From Polynucleobacter sp. TSB-Sco08W16 (GTDB taxonomy: Bacteria; Pseudomonadota; Gammaproteobacteria; Burkholderiales; Burkholderiaceae): DNA of 64,000 nt. The notes under the pieces are model-generated. The model worked only from the letters and a program-made list of their open reading frames with translations. It was not told where the DNA came from and searched no databases. The stretch spans positions 806,001 through 870,000 of the forward strand of contig NZ_CP061291.1 of the NCBI RefSeq assembly GCF_018687455.1, written 5' to 3'. The translations under genes and the position numbers were made by a program. Within the stretch, counting starts at the first letter, position 1. Each line of letters begins with the position of its first letter. Positions 38,099 to 45,693 of this stretch are shown here, in pieces.

Positions 38099-38584
38099 AT
38101 GAAAGTCTACAACCTCGCTTGCCCCTTAGATCATCACTTTGAGGGATGGTTTGCCTCTGAAGAGGATTGTCTTGCCCAGCAAGACAAAGGTATGCTCGCC
38201 TGCCCAGTGTGCGACAGCACCGAAATCACCCGCATGCCTTCTGCCCCCAGAATTGCAAAGTCAACCTCTTTAGCGATCGCTGCGCCCAATGAAAATATTG
38301 GCGCTACTAGTGGGGAGGTGGTTGCCTTAACGGGTAATGATCATTCACGCCTAGAGGCGCAAGTACAAGCAGCCTTCTTAAAAGGGATGCGTGAGTTGAT
38401 GGGTAAATCCGAAGATGTCGGCGCTTCCTTTGCAGAAGAGGCTCGTAAGATTCATTACAAAGAAGCCCCCGAGCGCAGTATTCGTGGTCAGACTACCTTG
38501 GATGAGGCGGAGTCCCTGAGAGAAGAGGGTATTGATGTATTGGCTGTGCCACTCATGCCAGCATTCAAAAATACCTTGCAGTAA
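38099..38584 (+). CDS. DUF1178 family protein
   Basis: The 161-residue soluble protein matches DUF1178. The N-terminus MKVYNLACPLDHHFEGWF contains a Cys and His pair, then ACPVCDST provides Cys-x2-Cys, together suggesting a small zinc ribbon. A polar linker and a helical C-terminal domain follow (AQVQAAFLKGMRELMGKSED, then FAEEARKIHYKEAPERSIRG). The function is unknown. Its ribosome-binding site lies in a hairpin arm. Confidence 0.87.
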   Translation: MKVYNLACPLDHHFEGWFASEEDCLAQQDKGMLACPVCDSTEITRMPSAPRIAKSTSLAIAAPNENIGATSGEVVALTGNDHSRLEAQVQAAFLKGMRELMGKSEDVGASFAEEARKIHYKEAPERSIRGQTTLDEAESLREEGIDVLAVPLMPAFKNTLQ

Positions 38585-38604
38585 ATTCTGAAGTAAACAG
38601 ATAA

Positions 38605-38634
38605 AAAAATAGCGATCTGAAGATCGCTATTTTT
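38605..38634. terminator. Bidirectional terminator between DUF1178 and mmsA
   Basis: A 13-bp perfect stem AAAAATAGCGATC/GATCGCTATTTTT with loop TGAA has a T-rich tail in both directions. It can end both convergent transcripts. Confidence 0.85.
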
Positions 38635-38651
38635 ACTTAGGCCCCAGCCTC

Positions 38652-40172
38652 TTACTTGGAGGTAGGCATAACAAACTCGGCACCCTTAGCAATACTCTCA
38701 GGCCAGCGTTGCATGACGCTCTTCTGCTTAGTGTAGAAGCGAACGCCTTCTTTGCCATATGCATGCATGTCACCAAATAGTGATTTCTTCCATCCGCCAA
38801 AGCCATGCCATGCCATCGGTACTGGAATTGGTACGTTAATACCAACCATGCCTACTTGTACACGGCGCGCAAATTCACGGGCAATATTGCCATCGCTAGT
38901 AAAGCAGGCTACGCCATTACCAAATTCGCAAGAGTTCACCAAATTCAGTGCTTCGGTAAAGTTTGCAACGCGTAAACAGGAAAGAACTGGTCCAAAGATT
39001 TCTTCGAGGTAAATCTTCATATCAGGAGTCACGTTATCAAACAAGGTGCCACCCAAGAAGAAGCCATTTTCATATCCAGCAACTTTATGACCGCGACCAT
39101 CTACTAATAATTTTGCGCCGGAGGCAACGCCGCTATCGATGTAACCGGTAATACGGTCTAATGCAGCTTTGGTAACAATCGGGCCCATTTCAGCGTCAAG
39201 CTCCATACCGTTCTTAACTTTGAGCGTCTTAGTCCGCTCAATAAGTTTAGGCATGATCTTTTCAGCAACATCACCGACCAATACGGCAACTGAGATTGCC
39301 ATGCAGCGCTCTCCAGCGGAGCCATAGGCAGCGCCAACAAGAGCATCAATTGCTTTATCAATATCGGCATCCGGCATGATAACCATATGGTTTTTAGCGC
39401 CACCCAGGGCTTGTGAACGTTTACCAAAGTGGGCACAACGCTCATAGATGTAGTTTGCAATCGGGGTTGAGCCGACAAAGCTGACTGCCTTAACATCTGG
39501 GTTCTCAATCAAGGCATCAACTGCCTCTTTATCGCCTTGCACCACGTTAAATACGCCATCTGGAAGACCGGCTTGTTTTAGTAATTTAGCCATAAACAGC
39601 GAAGCGGAGGGATCGGTTGGGCTCGGTTTGAGGATGAAAGTATTGCCGCAAGCAATGGCAACCGGGAACATCCACATAGGAACCATTACTGGAAAGTTAA
39701 ATGGAGTAATACCAGCAACCACGCCCAAAGGTTGGCGCATGACCCAGTTATCAATATCAGTAGAAACTTGCTCGGTGTAATCACCTTTAAGTAATTCTGG
39801 GATGCCTGTTGCAAACTCGACAATTTCAATACCGCGAGTGACTTCACCTTGCGCATCAGTAAATACCTTGCCATGTTCAGCAGTAATGATGGCAGCCAAT
39901 TCGTCGCGATTGGCATTGAGAAGCTCTAAGTACTTAAACATAATGCGAGCACGACGCAGTGGGCTAGTGAGACCCCATGTCTCAAAAGCTTTTTGTGCAA
40001 CGGCTACGGCTGCATCAACCTCTGTTTTACTGGCTAAGGCAACCTTACGGGCTACCGCACCCTTGGTTGGGTTAAAGACATCGGCAAAGCGACCGTCTTT
40101 AGGATTGATAACAGAGCCGCCAACGAAGTGGCCGATATCTTCTTTTGATTCAAAGGCTTGGGGTGCGTTCAT
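38652..40172 (-). CDS. mmsA: Methylmalonate-semialdehyde dehydrogenase (CoA-acylating)
   Basis: The 506-residue aldehyde dehydrogenase oxidises methylmalonate semialdehyde or malonate semialdehyde to propionyl-CoA or acetyl-CoA in valine and beta-alanine breakdown. The MmsA type is shown by the [19 protein letters not shown] start (cited in part), [35 protein letters not shown], and the catalytic Cys in [15 protein letters not shown] near 290. It is transcribed alone, divergently from the old yellow enzyme gene. mmsB and other valine genes are not in the window. Confidence 0.94.
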   Translation of the reverse strand: MNAPQAFESKEDIGHFVGGSVINPKDGRFADVFNPTKGAVARKVALASKTEVDAAVAVAQKAFETWGLTSPLRRARIMFKYLELLNANRDELAAIITAEHGKVFTDAQGEVTRGIEIVEFATGIPELLKGDYTEQVSTDIDNWVMRQPLGVVAGITPFNFPVMVPMWMFPVAIACGNTFILKPSPTDPSASLFMAKLLKQAGLPDGVFNVVQGDKEAVDALIENPDVKAVSFVGSTPIANYIYERCAHFGKRSQALGGAKNHMVIMPDADIDKAIDALVGAAYGSAGERCMAISVAVLVGDVAEKIMPKLIERTKTLKVKNGMELDAEMGPIVTKAALDRITGYIDSGVASGAKLLVDGRGHKVAGYENGFFLGGTLFDNVTPDMKIYLEEIFGPVLSCLRVANFTEALNLVNSCEFGNGVACFTSDGNIAREFARRVQVGMVGINVPIPVPMAWHGFGGWKKSLFGDMHAYGKEGVRFYTKQKSVMQRWPESIAKGAEFVMPTSK

Positions 40173-40211
40173 AGTCTTCAGTAGGGATGATGGTAGTTTT
40201 AGGGGTAATTA

Positions 40212-40241
40212 AAGTCGCTAGACCGTGGGTCTGCACGACTT
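40212..40241. promoter_or_regulatory. Inverted repeat in the mmsA/old yellow enzyme divergent region
   Basis: AAGTCG (40212-40217) pairs with CGACTT (40236-40241), and inner AGACC (40220-40224) with GGTCT (40228-40232), loop GTG. It lies about 40 bases before the mmsA start and 90 before the oppositely oriented gene. It could be an operator or part of the mmsA leader. Confidence 0.35.
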
Positions 40242-40331
40242 CGCTGTCTCGTTTATTCTATTTTTGCTATTTTATCGCTTTAAGCTACGTATTGTGTTTT
40301 TATCCCCTTTTATGACTTTTAAGGCATTTCT

Positions 40332-41453
40332 ATGAGCCTCCTGTTCTCACCCTACACCCTCAATTCCCCTCGTGGGCCATTAGAGCTCGCCAATCGCATC
40401 GTAGTGGCCCCGATGTGCCAATATTCCGCCGATAACGGGGAGGCAACTGATTGGCATCTGATGCACTGGGGAAATCTTCTGAATAGTGGGGCTGCTCTAT
40501 TCATTATTGAGGCTACAGGCGTTACTCCTGAGGCTCGAATTACGCCTGCCTGTCTTGGTTTATGGGATGACCGCACTGAAGCGGCTCTCCAGGATAAATT
40601 AAGCCGTGCACGCAAATTAGCACCAGCTACCCCTGTGTTTATTCAGTTGGCGCATGCTGGTCGCAAGGCTTCAAGTGCAACACCATGGAATGGTGGTCAA
40701 TTGCTGTCGGTTGATCAAGGTGGATGGGAAACTGCAGCGCCATCAGCAATTCCGCAACTTGAAGGCGAGCGCTTGCCGCATGAGCTCACCAAAGCAGAAT
40801 TAAAAGATTTAATAGAAGCTTTTGTCATGGCGGCTAAACGCGCGGATCGTATTGGCTTGGATGGAATTGAGCTTCATGGTGCCCATGGCTACTTGCTGCA
40901 TCAATTTTTATCGCCAATTGCAAATCAACGCACCGATGAATATGGCGGCTCATTTGAAAATCGAATTCGTTTCCCGCTGGAATTGTTTGCGGCAGTTAGA
41001 GCAGCATACAAGGGTGTACTCGGCATTCGTATTTCTGCAAGCGACTGGATGGAGGGTGGCTGGACGCCAGAGGAGACGGCTAACTTTGCTAAACAACTCA
41101 AACCCTTAGGTTGCGACTTTGTACATATCTCTTCTGGTGGAATTTCACCAAACCAGAAAATCGCCATTGGGCCTAACTACCAAGTTCCTTTCGCTAAGAT
41201 TGTCAAAGATCAATCGGGCTTACCCACGATGGCGGTTGGCCTGATTACAGATCCACATCAGGCAGAGGCAATTTTGCAAGCAGGAGATGCAGACTTCATT
41301 GCCTTGGCCCGAGCTTTCCTGTACAAGCCACGCTGGGGTTGGGAGGCCGCTGCTGCACTTGATGGTACCGTGAAAGCCAATGAGCGCTACTGGCGCTGTT
41401 TGCCAAGAGAGGCGCAAGCTGTTTTTGGTAGCGTTAAAGTTGGACAGCGATAA
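40332..41453 (+). CDS. Old yellow enzyme family NADH:flavin oxidoreductase (YqjM-like)
   Basis: The 373-residue FMN enzyme is a TIM barrel. YqjM-class features are the Cys in VVAPMCQYSADNG (about residue 29), QLAHAGRKAS with a His near 107, the paired His of GIELHGAHGYLLHQFLSP near 180, and the C-terminal DFIALARAFLYKPRW. Such enzymes reduce activated alkenes and may answer oxidative or electrophile stress. It is followed 29 bases later by a Bug-type binding protein gene, possibly cotranscribed. Natural substrate unknown. Confidence 0.93.
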   Translation: MSLLFSPYTLNSPRGPLELANRIVVAPMCQYSADNGEATDWHLMHWGNLLNSGAALFIIEATGVTPEARITPACLGLWDDRTEAALQDKLSRARKLAPATPVFIQLAHAGRKASSATPWNGGQLLSVDQGGWETAAPSAIPQLEGERLPHELTKAELKDLIEAFVMAAKRADRIGLDGIELHGAHGYLLHQFLSPIANQRTDEYGGSFENRIRFPLELFAAVRAAYKGVLGIRISASDWMEGGWTPEETANFAKQLKPLGCDFVHISSGGISPNQKIAIGPNYQVPFAKIVKDQSGLPTMAVGLITDPHQAEAILQAGDADFIALARAFLYKPRWGWEAAAALDGTVKANERYWRCLPREAQAVFGSVKVGQR

Positions 41454-41482
41454 AAATTCTATAAAAAGATTTGGAGATGAGG

Positions 41483-42460
41483 ATGACTTTATTTCAGCGT
41501 GTATGCAGTGCTCTTATCCTATTTGGATTAGTTACATTATTGAATGTTGCGAATGCCGATAGCTTTCCGGATAGGCCGATTGTCCTAGTTGTCCCTAACC
41601 CACCCGGTGGCTTGGTCGATACCTCAGCGCGCTTATTAAGCGAGCCTTTAACTCGTGTTATCGGTCAAGCAATCGTAGTCGACAATAAGCCAGGCGCTAG
41701 CGGTAATACTGCTTACCAATACGTTGCCAAGGCAAAGCCAGATGGCTATACCTTATTGATTTCTTATTCGGGATATCACGTTGGTAATCCGGCTTTGATG
41801 GATAAACTGCCATGGGACCCAATTAAGGATTTTTCACCAATTGCTTTGCTGACAGTCTCTACTAATGTCATTGCAGTTCACCCTTCAGTTCCAGTTAACA
41901 ACTTAAAAGAATTTATTGCCTATGCCAAGGCCAATCCAGGTAAATTAAATTACGCCTCACAAGGCAATGGCTCGGTTTCTCATATCGGTACTGAAATGTT
42001 TAAGCAGATTACTGGAGTGGATATGGTTCATGTTCCCTACAAAGGTTCTGGCCCAGCAATTCAGGATGTGCTGGCAGGGCAAGTACAGGTTTTTATCTCA
42101 ACACCACCCTCAGTGATGCAGCACGTGCAAAGTGGCAAGCTCAAAGGTCTAGCAGTCACTGGTAAAAATCGTCACCCTGGTATGCCTAATGTGCCGACTA
42201 CTGCAGAGGCAGGCTTACCTTCATTTCAATTGGAGTCTTGGGTAGGGCTATTTGCGCCTGCCGGAACACCAGCACCAATTGTTGCAAAATTAACGGACTC
42301 AGTGAAGAAGAGTTTGGCTATGCCTGAGGTAAAGGAGCGTGCCGATGCAGCAGGGGTCGAATTGCGTTACCAAAATCCAGCTGCAACCGAGGCATTAGTA
42401 AAGAAAGAATTGCCTTACTGGAATAAAGTGATTAAGTCCGCAAACATTACGCTCGACTAA
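41483..42460 (+). CDS. Bug-family (tripartite tricarboxylate transporter) periplasmic binding protein
   Basis: ATG at 41483, six bases after GGAG, gives a signal peptide ending NVANA before DSFPDRP; total 325 residues. The Bug pattern is clear: RPIVLVVPNPPGGLVDTSARL, VIGQAIVVDNKPGASGN, NYASQGNGSVSHIG and VHVPYKGSGPAIQD (each cited as short blocks). It is a second orphan Bug receptor with no TctAB neighbour. Ligand unknown; adjacent amidase and flavoenzyme genes hint at a catabolic context. Confidence 0.88.
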   Translation: MTLFQRVCSALILFGLVTLLNVANADSFPDRPIVLVVPNPPGGLVDTSARLLSEPLTRVIGQAIVVDNKPGASGNTAYQYVAKAKPDGYTLLISYSGYHVGNPALMDKLPWDPIKDFSPIALLTVSTNVIAVHPSVPVNNLKEFIAYAKANPGKLNYASQGNGSVSHIGTEMFKQITGVDMVHVPYKGSGPAIQDVLAGQVQVFISTPPSVMQHVQSGKLKGLAVTGKNRHPGMPNVPTTAEAGLPSFQLESWVGLFAPAGTPAPIVAKLTDSVKKSLAMPEVKERADAAGVELRYQNPAATEALVKKELPYWNKVIKSANITLD

Positions 42461-42474
42461 TTGGAGCAAGCAGT

Positions 42475-42510
42475 AAAAAATTAAGCCTGATCTCGCAAGA
42501 CGGGATCAGG
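42475..42510 (-). terminator. Intrinsic terminator overlapping the amidase stop
   Basis: On the minus strand CCTGATCCCG (42510-42501) pairs with CGAGATCAGG (42495-42486) across a five-base loop, with one G-T pair, followed by CTTAATTTTTT. It overlaps the amidase 3' end. Confidence 0.6.
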
Positions 42511-43791
42511 TAACGTTTTTGCAAGCGCTCTTGCAGCACTTAATAAGAAACGATCTTTGCCTGGACCCGCAATCAGTTGAATGCCTAGTGGCAAACCATT
42601 GGGTCCGCTTGCAATATTCAGATTGATGCAGGGCAGTCCCAATAGAGTCCAAATTCTGCAGAACACAGGGTCTCCTGTGCCATCCTTCAGAAGGGGGGCT
42701 TCACCAATTGCGCTGGGAGCAATGATGAGGTCCAGTTGATCTGCAAATAACCCAGACATATAGGTGCTCGCAGCCTTGGCTTCCAATAAATCAGCTACGT
42801 ATTGTGAATAGTTGATTTGTGAGCCATCAATAATTTGCTGGTTAATTTGCGGGCTCATTTTTTTTGAAAAGTGCTCACGTTCAAATGCAAGGCTGCGAGA
42901 CATTTCATTTAGCATGATGCGAGTTTGTATTTCTCTAAGCCCATTAAGATGAGGCGGTAAGTCTAAGTCGCTTATTTTTCCTTTGGCGATGGTCTCAGCA
43001 CTAAAGCGGGCTAGGGCTAATGCGCCAGCAACTTCTTTGCTTGCTAATCCCCAGTCTGCAGTTTTGCAAATGGCAATGCGCGGCTTATTGTGCAAGTTCT
43101 CGATGGTGGCAAGATCCAAATCACCACTCATAGCGGCAACACCGAGTGCAACATCCTCGACGGTTCGTCCAAAGCACCCCAAGGTATCTAAGGACGGGGC
43201 CAAACTTTTTACTCCGGCGACACTGATCTTTCCATAGCTCGGCTTGTATCCCACAACCCCACAAAATGAGGCAGGACGAATAATGGAACCAGCAGTTTGA
43301 CTGCCAGTGGCTAAGGGCACCATGAAATCAGCCACTGCGGCTGCAGAGCCGCTAGAAGAGCCCCCTGGCGTATGTTGATCGTCATGTGGATTGCTTGTTG
43401 GTCCACTCTTAAAGGAGGCAAACTCTGTGCTGACCGTCTTTCCCAGAATGATGCCTCCAGCTTGGCGCATGAGAGCTACCGAAACTGCATCGCTACTGGG
43501 GTAATGTTTTGCATAAATTGGGGAGCCATACCCCGTAGGAAGGTCATAGGTATCAAACAGATCTTTGATTCCGATAGGTAGACCATGCAGAATCCCCTTA
43601 ATGGCGCCCTTATCAAGAGCTTTGGCGCGTGCGAGGGCATTTTCCTTACCCAGGCTTACCCAGGCCTTAACAATGCTCTCGCGCTGTCCAATTCGATCCA
43701 GGCAGGAGAGCAACAAATCACTCGCTTTGATCTCGCGTTGAGCGAGGGCTTTTGCTGCTTGGGATGCACTCAGGCTTTCCAGATCTTTCAT
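42481..43791 (-). CDS. Amidase signature family enzyme
   Basis: The 436-residue protein has the full Ser-cisSer-Lys triad of amidase signature enzymes: Lys76 in GLPIGIKDLFDT, the Ser pair in GGSSSGSAAA (143-152) and the nucleophile Ser169 in QTAGSIIRPAS. Related to GatA, but no gatB or gatC is nearby and the length is shorter than usual GatA, so a stand-alone amide hydrolase is likely. It is convergent with the Bug gene. Substrate unknown. Confidence 0.9.
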   Translation of the reverse strand: MKDLESLSASQAAKALAQREIKASDLLLSCLDRIGQRESIVKAWVSLGKENALARAKALDKGAIKGILHGLPIGIKDLFDTYDLPTGYGSPIYAKHYPSSDAVSVALMRQAGGIILGKTVSTEFASFKSGPTSNPHDDQHTPGGSSSGSAAAVADFMVPLATGSQTAGSIIRPASFCGVVGYKPSYGKISVAGVKSLAPSLDTLGCFGRTVEDVALGVAAMSGDLDLATIENLHNKPRIAICKTADWGLASKEVAGALALARFSAETIAKGKISDLDLPPHLNGLREIQTRIMLNEMSRSLAFEREHFSKKMSPQINQQIIDGSQINYSQYVADLLEAKAASTYMSGLFADQLDLIIAPSAIGEAPLLKDGTGDPVFCRIWTLLGLPCINLNIASGPNGLPLGIQLIAGPGKDRFLLSAARALAKTLPDPVLRDQA

Positions 43792-43862
43792 CCGTCCATT
43801 CTACTTTTGGTGGCGTATGATCGCAATTTACCGTTTTTAATCTTTCTTATATCTGCATAAAA

Positions 43863-44525
43863 ATGAAGCAACATTCTGTACGTGAAGCATGGCTGGAAGA
43901 TGCCGTTAAACATCTTGAGCCGGTATTTTCAAAGGCAGGCTATGCCATTCCGCCTGTGAGGGTATCTTGTGGGTTTCCTGCATCAAGTAGCCCCAGAACA
44001 ACTTTGGGCCAATGCTGGCCTAGGGAGCGCTCTGGGGGCGGTGTGAATGAGATTTTTATCTCACCCAAAATTGACGATCCCGTGCAATTACTGGATACAT
44101 TGGTTCACGAGCTATGCCATGCAGTGGATGATTGCTTTAGTGGCCATGGTGAAGATTTCAAGGGTATTGCTCAGACAGTTGGTCTTGAAGGCCCCGCTCG
44201 AATGGCTCATGCGACTGAGGAGCTTACGGTAAGGCTCATGATGATTAGTCAAGAGCTTGGTCCATACCCGCATCAGGCAATTGTTTTTCCACCGCCTAGG
44301 CCAAGTAATGCCAGCAGAAGCAAAGCAAAATGTGCTCAATGTGGATATGAGGTCACTTTATTGAAAAAATGGGCTAGTTATGGGGCGCCGATCTGCCCAA
44401 AAGACAATACCCGCATGCAAGAGGATGCCCCGGAAACCATTGAAAACACCACCGAATACGACAGTGACTCCGTTGGTAAGGGGCAAAAAGTTGCTCCAGA
44501 CCAGATTCGCAGAGCTATTAGCTGA
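43863..44525 (+). CDS. SprT-like zinc metalloprotein
   Basis: The 220-residue protein has an HELCH metal motif at 82-86 followed by HGEDFK, giving a third ligand His95, as in SprT/Spartan-like metallopeptidases. A zinc-ribbon-like region follows: Cys157-x2-Cys160 and Cys178, but the expected fourth ligand position has Asp (CPKDN). The end is acidic, then basic. No Shine-Dalgarno is seen before the ATG; upstream A/T-rich sequence could hold a promoter very close to the start. SprT-type enzymes process DNA-protein crosslinks or act in phages; the role here is unknown. Confidence 0.8.
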   Translation: MKQHSVREAWLEDAVKHLEPVFSKAGYAIPPVRVSCGFPASSSPRTTLGQCWPRERSGGGVNEIFISPKIDDPVQLLDTLVHELCHAVDDCFSGHGEDFKGIAQTVGLEGPARMAHATEELTVRLMMISQELGPYPHQAIVFPPPRPSNASRSKAKCAQCGYEVTLLKKWASYGAPICPKDNTRMQEDAPETIENTTEYDSDSVGKGQKVAPDQIRRAIS

Positions 44526-44582
44526 GTATTCCTAGGTAAAATTACCCTTTAAGTCCATAAAAATAACTTCTTGAGACAAAAA

Positions 44583-45674
44583 ATGAACGCCAAAAAAATA
44601 TTTAAGAATCCCAAAATTGCCGTTATTCCTGGAGACGGTATTGGTAAAGAGGTTATGCCTGAAGGTGTACGCGCGCTAGAGGCAGCTAACCGTAAATTTG
44701 GTATCGGCATGCAATTTGATCACTTTGATTTTGCTAGCTGTGACTACTACCTCAAGCACGGCAAGATGATGCCGGATGATTGGTTTGATATCTTGATGCA
44801 ATACGATGCGATTTTCTTTGGCGCTGTTGGCATGCCAGATATTTTGCCGGACCACGTTTCTTTATGGGGCAGCTTAATTCAGTTCCGTCGCGGTTTTGAC
44901 CAGTATGTCAATTTACGTCCGGTGCGTTTGTTGCCAGGCGTTCCATGCCCATTGGCTAATCGCAAGCCTGGTGATATTGATTTCTTTGTAGTGCGCGAGA
45001 ACACGGAAGGCGAATACTCTAGTGTTGGCGGCAAAATGTTCCCTGATACCGATCGCGAATTTGTGATTCAAGAATCAATCTTTACTCGACAGGGCGTTGA
45101 CCGTATTTTGCAATACGCATTTGACTTAGCGCAAAGCCGCCCTAAGAAGCACCTCACATCGGCTACGAAGTCCAATGGTATTGCTATTACCATGCCTTAT
45201 TGGGATGAGCGTGTAGAGGCGATGTCTAAGAAGTTCTCTGATGTAAGAACTGATAAATATCATATTGATATCTTGGCTGCTCATTTCGTCATGAATCCCG
45301 ATCGTTTTGATGTTGTGGTTGCTAGCAATCTGTTTGGCGACATCCTGTCAGATTTGGGTCCCGCATGTACCGGTACGATTGCTGTTGCACCATCTGGAAG
45401 TATTAACCCAGAAGGGAAATTCCCATCATTATTTGAGCCAGTCCACGGCTCTGCACCAGACATCTACGGCAAGATGATTGCTAACCCAATTGGTCAAATC
45501 TGGAGTGGGGCGATGATGCTTGATCACCTTGGCTATCCAGAGGCTGGTAAGGCAATCTTTTCTGCCATTGAAAATGTACTTGCATCAGGCCCAGGCAATG
45601 CTCCACTAACGCCAGATCTCGGTGGTACCGCTAAGACGGACGACTTGGGTAAGGCTATTGCGGCGGCCATCTAA
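44583..45674 (+). CDS. Tartrate/D-malate-type decarboxylating dehydrogenase
   Basis: This member of the isocitrate/isopropylmalate dehydrogenase family has about 363 residues from ATG 44583 (TTG 44571 is possible). Visible are AVIPGDGIGKEVMPEG, the substrate loop SLWGSLIQFRRGFDQYVNLRP with arginines, VVRENTEGEYSSVGG, and the metal Asp region SNLFGDILSDLGPA. The extended RGFDQYVNLRPVRLLPGVPCPL stretch favours the tartrate/D-malate group over LeuB. leuCDB are not here and this gene is far from leuA, so LeuB is unlikely. Confidence 0.88.
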   Translation: MNAKKIFKNPKIAVIPGDGIGKEVMPEGVRALEAANRKFGIGMQFDHFDFASCDYYLKHGKMMPDDWFDILMQYDAIFFGAVGMPDILPDHVSLWGSLIQFRRGFDQYVNLRPVRLLPGVPCPLANRKPGDIDFFVVRENTEGEYSSVGGKMFPDTDREFVIQESIFTRQGVDRILQYAFDLAQSRPKKHLTSATKSNGIAITMPYWDERVEAMSKKFSDVRTDKYHIDILAAHFVMNPDRFDVVVASNLFGDILSDLGPACTGTIAVAPSGSINPEGKFPSLFEPVHGSAPDIYGKMIANPIGQIWSGAMMLDHLGYPEAGKAIFSAIENVLASGPGNAPLTPDLGGTAKTDDLGKAIAAAI

Positions 45675-45693
45675 ATAATCTACTGATCAAGGC

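Noticed and set aside
38752..39012. Plus-strand frames opposite mmsA
   Set aside because: They are antisense shadows of a strongly conserved gene with no start signals.
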